Source: Ceriagrion tenellum (lineage: Eukaryota > Arthropoda > Insecta > Odonata > Coenagrionidae). From it: DNA of 64,000 bases. A model generated the notes under the pieces. The model saw only the letters and a program-made list of their open reading frames with translations, did no database searches and was not told where the DNA came from. Each line of letters begins with the position of its first letter. Position 1 is the stretch's first letter. A program made the translations under genes and the position numbers. The stretch is taken from contig OY720636.1 in the NCBI GenBank assembly GCA_963169105.1, forward strand, positions 122,530,188 to 122,594,187, read 5' to 3'. Below are positions 12,701 through 24,700 of the stretch, in pieces.

Positions 12701-12862
12701 GGTCCATGTAATTAGCGTAACCAATAATGAATGTGAAATTTTTTCATTTTTAGGAATGGAGAGGTTGAATCAGGCAGTGATCCAATGCCATTACAGAAAA
12801 GGTTATCTTCAAGTGAAGATGCTGATTACATCACTCCCATCTCAGTGTCAACAGAGTATTAG
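6644..12862 (+). CDS. Receptor-type tyrosine kinase, C-terminal exons (gene partial at 5' end)
   Basis: Three exons join in frame: 6644-6781, 10773-11093 and 12754-12862 (stop TAG), giving 188 residues. The first exon opens inside the kinase fold at WSFGILLWE (subdomain IX), runs through GGTPYPGIEMNEVF and GYRMERPSNCSYEL, and the second supplies LMRWCWQERPSSRPSF (subdomain XI, with its invariant CW...RP). About 105 residues of tail follow, rich in Ser and Asn, with Tyr in STYLSLPNF and ADYITPIS; it ends STEY. Tyrosine kinases of this kind sit in the plasma membrane and phosphorylate tyrosines after ligand binding. The WSFGILLWE / GYRMERP / CW signature resembles the RET, FGFR, Tie, Torso and Cad96Ca group; I cannot pick the member without the ectodomain and catalytic loop. 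All splice joints keep frame (CT|G, AG|G). The upstream exons with the HRD and DFG motifs are not in the window. Certain as a tyrosine kinase, uncertain as to orthologue. Confidence 0.88.
7140..7216. repeat. 77-bp direct repeat, copy 1
   Basis: Nearly identical to 7711-7787 (differences only at a two- or three-base site and one T-run). The two copies enclose a 494-bp segment holding an R2-type 3' end. Confidence 0.75.
7360..7710 (-). mobile_element. R2-type (RLE) LINE 3' end, copy 1
   Basis: Minus strand reads IKCIPSCMAQTESLAARMQK, AILLGSLRLLCTHDP and ends PTAA, the same C-terminus found in the copies at 8.2 and 36.1 kb. Homology stops near 7605, so the copy is strongly 5'-truncated; the 3' UTR runs to a T-rich (A-tail) stretch near 7360. 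Confidence 0.65.
7711..7787. repeat. 77-bp direct repeat, copy 2
   Basis: Second copy of 7140-7216; could be an unusually long target duplication or a segmental duplication. Confidence 0.75.
7879..7940. repeat. Perfect 25-bp inverted repeat with nested palindromes
   Basis: Arms 7879-7903 and 7916-7940 are exact reverse complements around a 12-base loop (7904-7915). Each arm is itself an inverted repeat: CATGTGGGG, 7 bases, CCCCACATG. It lies left of the R2-type 3' tail at 8020 and is not seen next to the other R2-type copies. Confidence 0.85.
8020..8715 (-). mobile_element. R2-type LINE, 3' half with restriction-like endonuclease
   Basis: Minus strand starts near YAKSVYIVRHNAALQVLY, continues WWNYYFSTTRQLEATKPDIV and LLDHLSRSMFV (the PD...V catalytic core of the endonuclease of R2-type LINEs), then LLENIKCILSCVAEAESL and AARMQKAVLLGY, ending DPSTA. 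A frame break after SMFVI disrupts it. Head-to-head with the plus-strand 5' half beginning at 8760. Confidence 0.78.
8760..10630 (+). mobile_element. R2-type LINE, 5' half in inverted orientation
   Basis: Reads plus: FSAPGMDSVNNFWWKKF, RDLSDPKNYHPITCLNTVYK, then FSMAWVNYKKAFDTT, VTHLFYMVDVNLYTSNAKYL (RT catalytic box, YMDD degraded to YMVD), ADETGMDFDLTSDGRDDDKS, MHGCFYRNMEKHGLSKELTF and the zinc-knuckle CRACQAQPETLSHLLSGC. It stops near the gene position (HNAAL.VLYFH) at which the neighbouring minus-strand fragment begins, so the two together make most of one element. Several stops and frameshifts. Confidence 0.8.
10773..11093 (+). CDS. RTK exon: kinase subdomain XI and start of tail
   Basis: Acceptor TTTTAG ends at 10772 and donor GTGAGT starts at 11094. 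Reads YQLMRWCWQERPSSRPSF, then a polar tail containing STYLSLPNF and SCQISSISEFND. Phase matches both neighbouring exons. Confidence 0.88.
12754..12862 (+). CDS. RTK last coding exon
   Basis: Acceptor TTTTTAG ends at 12753. Encodes RNGEVESGSDPMPLQKRL, then SSSEDADYITPIS and STEY before TAG at 12860-12862. The DADYITP tyrosine could be a phosphorylation or docking site (inference). Confidence 0.85.
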
Positions 12863-14633
12863 ATACGTACATCACTTGGATTTGGCCAAGTTTAATGGAT
12901 ATTGACATTGCATTGTACCTGATTTACAAAAATATTGTTGGACCTACTGTTTGAGAAGGCCAACTCTAGACAAAAAGTGTGTGATATGCATTATGCCCAT
13001 ATATAGTCAAAACAATCTGTTGTGCATAGTCTACCCTATGTATGTGGAAAAATGAATAATGGTGTACCTTTGACCTTTAGGTTACTGCAGTATCCCTGGA
13101 CTTATTTAATATTTTAACATATAGGAGTGCCTACCTAAGATGACAACATTAGGAGTGATAGTGATCTCATATTTTCCTGAATCAAGCATCATGCAAGCTG
13201 ACTAATGTGGTAGTTGATCAAAACAAAGGTATTATATTTATTGAAAATGTTTCTTAAGATATATCAGTGCATTCTAGGTAGGTACCTGCCTTAAGTTATT
13301 AACTTCCGAGTTTGCTTCTCACGATTTCATTAATTTTTAATGCAATTCCTGTAAAAAATATCTTTCTGTCAAAAGTAGTTATTTTCAGTAGTTACATTCT
13401 TTAAGATATGTTTTTTTAATGGATTCAATAAATGTTTCACTTTTCATATATGTGAAATGAGTTAAGGTTTGAAGTTGTGTTAAAGAAACTTGGTGGTATT
13501 CTCTGCACTAGTCGCATGACGTTAAAGAGGAAAGTGTTCATGTGGAAGGGCATTCTAACAGAATTAAGGTGGGGTGCAGAGAGGGGGCCATCCCATGTGT
13601 AATTCCTGGTAAAATAGGCATAATGTTAATCATAAAGTATTCCGTACTCTCCTGACCTCCTGAAAGAACAATCTGCCCCCCTCAAAACTACGGCCTTATG
13701 GTGGTGGGAGCAATTTTTGTTTATGTACAGATTTGCATGAAACTTTTTGTATGCGTACTCATAAGTAATGTGTTTAGATAAAAGTGAAAATTGCATTTAC
13801 CGATATGATACCTTGGCAATTTAATGATATTTTAACATGTAGCCTTATGGCGTTTGACATATATTTCATAATAAATATCAAGGTATCATGCCGAATAAAA
13901 AACATGTGTTGACCTACATTCCTCAGGCAGAAGAGGTACCATATTTATGGTGTTAGGGGGCACCCCAGTTTTTGGATGCAATATTTTGGAAAAGTTTTGT
14001 TGTGAACTATAGTGTCAGGAATTACTGTTTTTCAATACATTCCATCATATTGTAATGACAAAATATTCATTACAGTAGTAACTTCATTCCATTGATTCTT
14101 AACAAAATATTTTCATATTTCCTTCTGTAATTAGCAGTAAATAACCTTTATGTGTCAAAGACACTAAGCTATTTCAAGAGACTTACTTCAGATGAAAAAC
14201 AGCATCCTTGATACTGAACAAATATGGTTGTCTGTAGGCCATGGCCCCTTCCTCTTACATTATTGTGCCGAACTGCCAGCATGTTTTGCTCCACCTATAC
14301 CTGATATCCTTTGATATTGACCTTCTTGCCAATATTGGTACTTTTAAACATTCGACCTACCATATTTTTCTCTAGCATTACTATACAGTCAGAAGCATAT
14401 AATACCATCGCATTATTAGGCTACATATAAACAACAGCTTGGATGAAATTCATTGCAAATAGCTATCTTTGTCTAAATGAATGATCACCAAAAATATGCT
14501 CTACATGTTGTGGAGCTTAAAGTTTGCCTGCTTTTTAAAGTGAATCAGCAATTTCCATGCTGCTAGTGTATTGCATACCACTGATTTTGATTGCCTTTTA
14601 TATAACTTATTCCTGATTAATCGGGACTTCCTA
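12863..14633. other. RTK 3' UTR and intergenic sequence
   Basis: AT-rich, with several AATAAA hexamers; no coding signal. The UTR probably ends in the first 600-1000 bases. Confidence 0.4.
13427..13432 (+). terminator. Candidate poly(A) signal of the RTK gene
   Basis: AATAAA lies 565 bases after the RTK stop codon, in AT-rich 3' UTR-like sequence. Other AATAAA hexamers occur further on, so this is only the first convincing candidate. Confidence 0.35.
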
Positions 14634-14640
14634 CTTTTAT

Positions 14641-14930
14641 CATAATCATCTTCTAAAGGCTAAGCCTTGTCTCTGCAGCCATGTGTCCCTGTGTACTGCA
14701 GCTCTCTTCAAATCAACACGTTTTTAATCCCAACGTACTTCGTACATCATCTAGGAACTTCTTTCTTGGCCTTCCTCTGCTTCTCTTGCCGTGCACCTTC
14801 CCCTCCATTATATTTTCTAAAAAATTATCATGTCGAAGAACATGACCAATGAATTTAACCTTCCTTTGTTCCATCTCTTTTATCAGTCTTCTTTCTTCTC
14901 TCATTTCCCTCAGCACCTCATCATTGCCTT
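14641..14930 (-). mobile_element. RTE-type LINE 3' end, second copy
   Basis: Almost identical to 592-890: KVKFIGHVLRHDNFLENIME and GKRSRGRPRKKFLDDVRSTL, same 3' end with AT-rich tail. Truncated after about 290 bp. CTTTTAT at 14634-14640 and 14931-14937 is a plausible 7-bp target duplication. Confidence 0.78.
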
Positions 14931-16112
14931 CTTTTATACAATCTTTTAAATAATTATTTTAAAGGAAGAGAAGAATTCTTGCTAGTATTAAATGCACAAA
15001 GTATTAAATTGTATAAGTGCACCATTCAGTTGGGGTAGAAGACTACACTAGCTGTAATGTCAAGAATGTGCTGGCAGGCTGACCAAGACATGGAAGATGC
15101 TAAATAAGAGTAATGAAAATAAAAAAAAGCATGAAGAGTAAAGCTGTACATGAAGATCATGCTAAGGAAAGCAATCCTTACATTCACCTGAAGAGAAATT
15201 ACTTTTTTTATTAGCCAGTCTATGGGTATCAATGAGACTAGAAGGATAAAGCTGGCATACTAAAATAAAGTCATGTGTATTTTGTAAGTACGTATATTGA
15301 CTTTATGATTATGGCCAGGGCAAACAAAATAGGTCCTTGCAGCCACATATAATAGACTTTTGAGTACAGTGCAGTCAGAATGTGCTGATGAATAAATCTA
15401 GCACACTATCAGTCAGCTGCTAGGCATAAGCTGAAGATGGTTTTTCTGGCATGCCTTGAACTTGGGTGCACATTGTCATATCTACGGTCTGAATTTCATT
15501 CAGTTACTTACTGTGAGAAGTGCTAGATGATCATTTCAACCTATCTTACTTGACACTCTTATCTGATGGGTTTCTACAATAAATACTTTCTTGTGATTTT
15601 TAATGAACTAAAGCTTTTCTTACTAAAAATACCATTTAAGTCACTGATAAAGATGTTACCATCTTTTCAATTTAAATCCTTGGAATGTGCATTGCTTCCC
15701 AAATTATACAGTAGAAATCAATTGCTTTCTCTGATGATCAGTTTTGTACGTTTGCAATTAATATTGGGCTTAGGCCCTAGGCAGGATTTGTAATGGAAGT
15801 TGGATGCACATTCTATTATTTTTAAATTTCTGAAGTTCCAATGAGTAAAATTTTTGTTTTGTAATGCCAACTATGTTATCTGTTATTCATCTTGTAGATA
15901 TTGCTGGGCATTCATGCTGCTTCATAACCTCTAACATCACGAAAGAAATTGGTAGATTTAGTGGCAAGTTGCATATACATTGTCACTATGCTGTGTTTAG
16001 CTTGGTCCTTTTTTTCTGCTGTAAGAAGTAGAAGAGGACATTTTCACTGGTGGCCGAAGTTGACCATTTCCCACCCTGGTGGCAACAATATCAATAGAGT
16101 CGATCCTATCAT

Positions 16113-16300
16113 TGAGCTATTATTATTATTGTTTATTAAGCCTAGGCTGGATTAGATGGAACCCTCCCCTCTTCTCCCAACCCAGTACATACACAAACAC
16201 CCATGTCCTGAGCAGATAATATTCTACCCAGGCGGGACTTGAACCCGTGACCCTCGGGTTAGCAGGAGAGGACTTAACCCTGCCGCCACCGGGGACGAAC
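16113..16300 (-). mobile_element. tRNA-headed SINE
   Basis: On the minus strand a tRNA-like head ends in CGGGTTCAAGTCCCG (box B, with T-arm stem), about 45 bases after GCAGGGTTAAGTCC. A body of about 110 bases follows, then a tail of AATAAT repeats at 16116-16135. No clear target duplication. Confidence 0.72.
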
Positions 16301-17045
16301 TGGTACAAAAATTGAAAATTCCAGCAATATCTAATCCTAATATCCATTTTTTTGTTGGTAGAGAGATTTGTGAAATATAAATTATTTATTTATTGATCCC
16401 GGGACATGTGACTACATGTATGGGACAGTTCCAATAGGCAAATTAACAATGTATATGTATAATAAGTATACCAGAATAGCAATAACAAAATATACACAGA
16501 TTGAATACAAAAATACATAGCGTACAGTTAACTCAATTACTTAGAGGTAAGAAATTCATCCACCGAATCAAATGCAAATTCTAAATTAGGGATAATAATG
16601 TGATGACCAGGACTAATTTCGTATTTTGTCATGTTGAATTTAGTGACCTCTCATCCAAGTTTAAGAAGACTTATGATCGTATTAATTGTTGTTACCCAGG
16701 AACCCTCTTGCCTCTTAGTCAAAAACAGTATTTATAGCTGCATTTCAGCCCCTAAGGTTTCCCTTAGCATCCCTTATTATAATAGTTAATTTTATATGAT
16801 AGCAATGAATGACTCTACATTGACACATTGAAAATCTGGTGTTTGCACCACCCTAGTTTTTGGTATTCTCTATTTCCATTATTTTACACTTCATGGATTC
16901 AATTAAATGTAAATAAAAATACTAGCCGAAATTACTTTTCTTTTGGGTTATCATATATCACACCACAGATGTAAGATGTATGGAAAAAATTAACAATTAA
17001 TTAAATGAAAATTCATTATCATGCCTCATGAACATTTACCCTTAA

Positions 17046-17342
17046 CCCATTGAGTAGTAAAAATGTACCTGTATGTCCTTGGGCCTCCTGGCCATCTGGA
17101 GTGCAATCGTACATGTACGGCCTGTAAGCTTGAGCTAGAGCAGTAAAGGCATACATATACGTCTCCTTTTCAGAAGCATAATAGCACTTGTCACCATCTA
17201 TGCCGGAGTCTGGTGAGCATAATTATCACTATAAAGTATCTCTGAAGAGTGCTACCATCTATATTATAATACTAGTCACTACGTTCTCAAAAAACTCACT
17301 CCTGGGGGTCAGCCAGCAGAAAAAAACTCTCTACTCAAAGGG
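17046..17342. mobile_element. piggyBac-type MITE, 297 bp, TTAA target
   Basis: TTAA at 17042-17045 and 17343-17346 flank inverted ends CCCATTGAGTAG and, reversed, CCCTTTGAGTAG (11 of 12 matching). The inside is non-coding and contains GTACATGTAC-like palindromes. Length and target fit a non-autonomous piggyBac element. Confidence 0.82.
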
Positions 17343-17599
17343 TTAACTGAATCTAGAGACATGAAATATATTTTCTTGTTTGGTTATTCATAAAGCACAA
17401 TCGTAAAAATCAGTATCACTGAATCATGGCTTGTCAAAGGAAAAGTATCCGCAAGTATGGCACATCTTTTTAGTTAAGCATTGATGTTACAGCTTTTGAA
17501 GACAAAGGCAACAACATTGTATATAAATATTTTCTGATCTTCATTGTTGAATTTTGTCCATAGTGGCAGTATCCTGGTCCCCGTTGGACACGAGCACAT

Positions 17600-17915
17600 T
17601 CATATTATTCTTAAGGCTATGAGTAGCACCTTCACTTTGATCTACCTTATATACTTTCAATTTCTTTTCGATACTGCTGAATTTTGAGATGCAATAAAAT
17701 AAAAGAGATACACTGCCGAACAGACAGGTACAAGAACTCATTCTTTCCGTAAACAATAAGCGACCACAATAATAATTGAGCTCCACTGAATACACTCCTA
17801 TAATACATGTCACCATTCCATTTCCAAAAACTTACACCTTTACCCGACCTAACACCCCCTGCCACATGCCCATGTGGTGGCTCGCAGGGTATTATGTAGA
17901 TATTGTTCCTTCAAT
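17600..17915 (-). repeat. Dispersed repeat with CTACAT start, copy 1
   Basis: The minus strand from about 17915 (ATCTACATAATACC, then GGCAGGGGGTGTTAGGTC) matches the plus strand at 44797-45010 over roughly 200 bp, including GTTTATTG, GGAAAGAATGAGTT and CTGTTCG. The overlapping reading frames here are therefore repeat sequence. Similar CTACATCTAC-led repeats are widespread in insects (memory). Confidence 0.65.
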
Positions 17916-18486
17916 TGAGCCTTGAGCATGTTGAGTGACAGTTCTCTTCTTCTACAACAAATCCTAAAAGAAATGAGATTGCAGAAAGGTGGGTAATATA
18001 ATGCCTTTGCCTAACTTATCAAAAGTTTTTGTGATGATTTCAACCATTTATCTACGTAAAACCATGGCTTTAACTCATGAAATCACAAAAAATTTGAGCA
18101 ACAAGTATAATTTCCCACTGCTTTCAATCCTTATAACCAGTTCAAATCCAAACCATCTCCTACCCAGGGATACACAACATTGGATAATCTAATTGGACAT
18201 CCAGGGATGGGAGGCACAATACAAGGAAACCCCCTCTAACCCACTGTGTAGAAGTTGATGAGGGGCTAACTGGATAATGACTATAAATATGACCCTCATC
18301 CTGTAAGGAGAAGAAGATATTTAAAAAATATCTTTTTAAAAGTTGATATAGTATGTAAGTATATAGAATTTAAGATAAATCGTGTAGTTTGGACATTTCT
18401 TTAATCAGACAAGACCCAATCAACCACTAAAAATTATTCACCTTCCTCTTGGAAAAAAATATCAAAGAACTATTTCATATAATTGA

Positions 18487-18492
18487 TTTATT
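18487..18492 (-). terminator. MRPL4: Candidate poly(A) signal of MRPL4
   Basis: AATAAA on the minus strand (TTTATT on plus), 129 bases past the MRPL4 stop codon, the usual distance for a short 3' UTR. Confidence 0.5.
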
Positions 18493-18620
18493 GAGGTTCA
18501 CAATGAAATATGAACAAATACATTATCATTTAACAAGTAAAAAATATGATTACAAAACTAACCATAAATTTACAAATTGTATTGCATTAACTCACTATGT
18601 ACATACATTTAGCCTTAAAC

Positions 18621-18760
18621 TCAATGTAGCCTGTATTTCTCCTGGCTGTTGATACCATCATTTCTATGCAAGCTTAATAATAGTTTTTCTTCAATGGCAT
18701 TAACAGCAGCTAATGTCAACACCAAAGTATCATGCTTCAGCATGCTGAAGACATTCAAAC
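18621..18760 (-). CDS. MRPL4: MRPL4 exon 7 (stop)
   Basis: Acceptor CATCTTTAG, stop TGA at 18623-18621. Encodes GLNVFSMLKHDTLVLTLAAV, then NAIEEKLLLSLHRN and the C-terminus KYRLH. LNVFSMLKHDTLVLT is the usual L4 end (the GLNVYSMLKHETLVLT type). Confidence 0.92.
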
Positions 18761-21700
18761 CTAAAGATGAAAAGTGATTAGTGCTGATGTATCAATGGAA
18801 TATATTTCTGGAAACAAACTAATAAACACTTACCATACACAGGCATTAAATTAATATGGGGTATATTATCTGTGGCAATGGTAATATTCTTAGGCATTAT
18901 GTCAGACCTGCAAAACAAAAATTCCTAGCATGAATCTAATTGCATGAACAAAAGATGTTACGACACAATACACAAAGTTCAAGGGCATTTTACTGACTAC
19001 ATTTCACTGAACTATTGCCCAAGGGCAAACTACGGCCCGCGGGCCAGATGCGGCCCCTTCAAATGTTTCATCCGGCCCACGCGGCATTATTCTTAATCTG
19101 ATGAATAAAAAAGAATTCAGGCTAAAAGAAAAATAAATATTTAAATAAATAAGAATTTAACTTCTCTTCTATGAATAAGTGCATCCCAGTTTGAGCCAAA
19201 CTATTAGAAACTTTTAGAAATGCGGTCCCAGTTTCATTCATCACATTCTCCTTCATAATCTTACAGTTATTAATAGGACTTAGTATCACAAAAGCACAAG
19301 AATTTTGTAAAATGCATCTTTTTTATTTTTTAATAAATTAAATAGGCCCACCTAAAGTTTGTTTTCCTTTTCTTTGGCCCCCTTTTTAAAAAGTTTGCCC
19401 ATCACTGGCCTAAGATGTTTGCCTAGAGGCATGGAGACCTGACACACAGATATTCTGAAATATTGATTACATCAGTTTTCAGCAAAAATACTACTTAAAA
19501 TAATGCTTTGGCAGCCACTTTTTCTGTTTTGGTACCTGTTTTAAGGTTAAGAACTGAGAACCCAATAAGCAACCCATCACTACTTCAACACTCAAGTGAC
19601 CAAACCACGACCACAATTCCTATTCTCCTTCTTACTGAGTTTCGATTGTTTCTACTTTTACTGAAATATGCATATAAAGTGGAAAAATAAATGACATTTT
19701 GCAAATTGAAATTTAATTACAATTTTACCAACAAGGATCAAAACCCATCAAATGATAGGTTAAGCATTCTGCATTATTTGTAGCCAGTCCATGTTTTTTT
19801 AAAATGCAGATCATAGATCATCCCCTTTCAAACTTTCCATTTATAATGGTAATATATTTTTGCTTTTTAATACACTTTTAATAAAAAGAACCTGAACACC
19901 TACTATACCGGCCATATTGATGTTTCACTTTTCTCAAGTTCAGCATTTTTTGCTCTCAATTAAATAGCAGCGCTGAAAGAGGTCTACTTGTTTGCTTCCC
20001 TCTCCACAGTATCAATGTCCCTAGTCACACAGAGTTGCCACATATGCATTAATATGATACCTTAGCACTAATGGGACAGCACCCTTTCAAATAAAATTTC
20101 AATAATCAAATGCACAAAGCACACTGACTCTAAAGATACCACAATCACTGTATATCACCACACCTTTCAGTAGACTAATTTTTGTTGAAACCTGACACTG
20201 AAGATAATTCCAGGTTTTCACTACCTAAAGTTCAGCATAAGGAGGGATCATAGAGACACATTACCAGAAGAGATCATGGGATTTGGAATTTATTTTTGTG
20301 TCCAGCAAAGAACACAAACAGGTTACCCTAAATTTAACATAAATTACTTAAATGTTAACTACTTACTCATCAACTATTAACACTGCTGGACCCCAGTTTC
20401 TATTCTCAACTAAATCTACCATGAATTTAGGATCATCTGATGGTATGTCAAGGGAATCAACAATGTGAAGGTCATCCTGCAAATTAAATGCAAAAGAACA
20501 TGATTATGCCTCAAACTTCAGATAAGTATATCAAAAAATAGCACCTTTAATCTTCCAATTTGTGTAAACAGCATAGCTATGAGCAAGTGTGGAGGAAGAG
20601 GGTAGGGTTCAACAGTGAACAAGAGGGTATTGAGTTCATCTCTGGATAAATTCTCCTCAGATGCTCCTACTTGAAATTTTCATGGGATAATTTCCTGGGT
20701 TCCAAATCATGTCCATTACACTTCTTCCAAATAAAATGACAGAAATAAACCGCAAGCATATATGTACTCTAAGGCAGTGGTTACCAGAGTGGGTGCTATC
20801 GCTCCCCAGGACGGTGCTTACATCTAAGGGGACAAATAGAAACAATGTAGTGGGAGAGGCACACTAGTGGCAGAACCCTAACCACGAGTTACCATATGTA
20901 CAGTTACTTCACAAAGCATCGTGACACATTATGCTAGTGGTTTATATAGGTCTGCTGTCGAAGCTCTAAGTACATTGGCTATCCTGGGCCATCTCTGGTG
21001 ACTATGAGAATTTTCAGGAACACTATGATATGCATTGAAAGTCCTGTGGGACATCACCCTCACCGTGCTCTTGACTTCGTTCGTGTTAGAACACTAACAT
21101 TTAAATGGATTTACAACGGGGAGCAATGGTATTCGCTACCCAACATAATCTTACTTGGCAGTTCTCTCATGAAGTCAAAAATGGAGAGAGCTTCTCTTTG
21201 CAAGATCAGCACAGCCCAGCATTCACTAATGATGTGCTCACTTGGTGAAGGGCTTGGTGTCCGAAGTCACTGCCGAATTCAGAGTCCATCATATCAATGA
21301 TGGCTAAGAAGAGAGAGCAGCGAGGATGGGACACTTAAAAGTCCTGCCACATCTTGAAGACCCTGCTGTATCCCAAGAGACAAGGATGACTCGATAATTG
21401 CCTCAATGAAGAATTTTATCACGGTCGGTCTTTTTCATACCTGTTCTTTGAAGGGACTAAGGACTAGGTTGTTGTTATAATACAGTAAACAGACTCCACA
21501 AAGCAGGCCTGCAATACTATTCTCTGGTATAGAATTCCAAATAGACTGAAGAGCAGAGGGCCATTTGTTTGGATTTCACCATAGACGTTATCAGCTTGAA
21601 TCAAGCCTTTTGGGATGCTGCCATATTCTCAGATGAAAAGGTTTTCCAAAACAATGGAGACAGAAAAGTTAGGCAGTGGCACCTTAATGGGAAAATTCAC

Positions 21701-24700
21701 ATTAGGTATTACTTGGTCTTAAAGAACACCATTTCCTTTTCAAAGCCAAAATAAATTCAGCTTAGAAATTTGGAAATAAAGTAGAAACAAGTGGCATGTT
21801 TATTGGATTGAAATTTATTTTATTAAATGTTAGGTAGACATTTTCTTTCAAATTCCTGTGAATAATTAATCTGATTAATTTGACATTGTAAGTGTTGCAC
21901 TAACAAATGTACCAAGCCCACACATTTTTTAAAAAACCAATGTAAAAAAATCAGGGGCATAGTGTACAAAAGCATGTGTGCGAAAAGCTCCACACTGCAT
22001 ATCGAATAAAAGAAACAGCATGGTATGCTGAAAGAAACACATGATTGCTACAATAATTGTTCACATCTACATCTAATTCCAATGTCTTCAGCTGTCAATT
22101 AAATTACAGTGAGGATTAATTGTTTTTTATTTTATTTGTAAAAATTAAGATGCACATTCTACCCATGGGCTGCTGGCATTTACAAGTATACAAACGGAAC
22201 TAACATAAATCCTTTTGAACCCATCAACTCAAAATCATTTCTCTCACAGGTTTTCGTCTTACCTTACTATCGAACAAAACAGATCTGAGGGGATATCAAA
22301 GGCTTTTGGGGTGCAATGTTGGCTGCAGGGCCTGGGCCATTGGTGAAAATAGCTGCAAGGATGATGATGCAATGTTACATCAGTCTCTTGCAACAAAATC
22401 TTGAGCACTGCATTGACAGTGTGTTTCCAGAAAGTGAAAGGGTAACCCTCATGCAAGAAAATTCACCAGTCCACAAAGCAAGGGTGTGCAGAGAATATTT
22501 TGAGGCTCACCCTAATATTAATCAATATTCTGTGACCAGTCAGGCCACCATCTCAGAGACGGCTTAAAACGTGATGCGTAATATCTTGAAGGCTGTTTGA
22601 GTCTAGGTGATAGCAATTTCCCTCAACCTGTCATACATAGGCAGGAGGTCATCTTCCTTTGTATTCCACTCTTCTTCGCTTTATCTTCCAGTACATCCAC
22701 TCGCTTAGTCACTCACTCTTATACTCCATTCAATATTACTTTTTAACCTCATTCCCCCTTTTACTCCGTTCCATATTTTCTTCTTTCCACCCTATACAAT
22801 CTCCAAGGCCACTTCTAGGTGTATGTTTGTCTTTGCCTCTGAACGAGAACAGTCCCAGAATGCGATCCCATATATGCCTCAAGACAATATAACATTACAA
22901 TGCCTCAAGGATATTGAGAAGTGTGCCCACAAATACTCATAGCCCCCAGAGATTGCTCATCACAGCTAATGTATTTCGAACTTTGACAGCTTACCAACAC
23001 AAACCAAGTAAGCATGGTGTGTTGCAACACTTTCCAAGGTGACTGTACATGTCCATGGATGAATAAACCCTCTATTTATTAGTTTTGAAAAAAATAGTTT
23101 TATCACAATTACTGTATATACTTTTATTTTTTGAATCTTCCTGATTTGGTTGAGTTGTGAATAATTTTTGATGAGTTGTGAAGGTTTTCGGTTTGGGTAT
23201 TAAAGACATGGATATGTGGAACAAGGTGGTGGCAGCCTTAAAAAGTTAGGGAAACACTGCTCATGATGGTAGACTAGTTATGCTTGCATTGTAATATTTT
23301 TGTGGTCAAAGCAAAGTGTGTATACTCCTGTCCAAAAAAAACTTACCACCTCGGAGGCAAAAAATTTCTAAGTCCAAGGCACTCCTTCCCCCAGTTGGTG
23401 AGGAAGAAGACGCATGGAGGGAAAATTTTGACCTAGCAAAGGATGGCGTGGGGGGTGGCCAGGTCAGGAGTGTATTTACTAAGGGTTGGGGGAAAGGAGA
23501 GGAGGCTTCTGTGCGCTTAATGTGTGGGTGAGAATGAAAGGGGGATGGCTTGTTTCGGTCGCTCCAAGACCTCTTGTTGAGGACAACTGCTGGAAGACGC
23601 GGAGAGCCCAGCCTTTCTTTATCCCCTTTGCAAGTTCTGTTTCTTTTGAGAAATCTTTCTTTTTTTCATTCAGTCATTTTAGGAAGATGTGAATAAGACA
23701 AGGTAAATTATTTGTAAATTTACTCTGCCCCTAAATTCGTAGATTTTTTCAATTTACTTCACCTCTCAAAATTCTACGACAACACCAAAATAACTTTATT
23801 TTTCTTTGGCCTTTCTTCCTTAATTCAACTACACTGCTATCATCTGGATAACTTTAAGTATAAATGCAATGACTGCTAATGTAGGATTATATGATGGTTA
23901 CCAAAACTTCAAGCTAAGGGATAAATAGAAAAAGTATCTAGTGAAAAACTATAGACACAGGTAAGAATAAATAGCAGCTTACTTGTGGCAATAACATCAT
24001 ACTAAAAATATTTTGGCATAAATCAATCAAATAATTATTACTGTGCGAAATTTCACAGAGAAAAAATCATCCGCCTTGACAGATGTTCTCTAAGTACGAT
24101 CTTTCCTCATGGGCAGTGGCGCTAAGCGCTCAGTAGCGACTGATTGTTACATTGTGTGTCTGGCAGTAAGAACATCTGGTCCCGTAAAGGTCACAAAAAT
24201 CCACAGGGTAAGAGGACACCTCGGTAGCTTAACTGGCTAAAGCACTCGGCTGGAAATTGAGGGATCCGGGTTTGAATCCTGGTCAATGCGGATGATTTTT
24301 TCTCTGGGAATTTTGCACAATATTACATTGCGGGTGACTCCGTAATTGTGAAACTACATGGCTAGTCCCAAATAACTTATAATCTGTCAAATAATTATTA
24401 TGTTCATCAGTCTTGAAACCATCCAAATCATAATATGCACAACCTTACCGAGCATTGAGAATCGATTACATGCCTTTCGTGATCTTAAAAAAAGGAGTAT
24501 GGCAAAGGAGACCAACAACCTCAGCCTCTAACAAAAACGGAGCATTCCTATTCAAAGTAATTATTAACGGGAAATATTTTCCAAGGAAACTGATAACTAC
24601 AGAAACATAAATAATTAATGGTTATATTTCAGCAAGTCATAATGTTTAAATCCTCATATCTTTCTAATAACACAAGGTTTTTTTTGTTGTCTAACGTCAT

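Noticed and set aside
17541..17865. Two overlapping minus-strand frames of 70-90 codons with hydrophobic stretches
   Set aside because: They fall in the repeat shared with 44797-45010, have no recognised domain and no matching splice phases.
22620..22890. Pyrimidine-rich similarity to 31040-31370 as a shared repeat
   Set aside because: Both are T/C-rich, but no extended base-by-base match could be found by eye.
24228..24295. Possible functional tRNA gene
   Set aside because: Box A and B and the T-arm are good, but the acceptor halves do not pair, and the sequence is inside a unit with a target duplication; better read as a SINE head.
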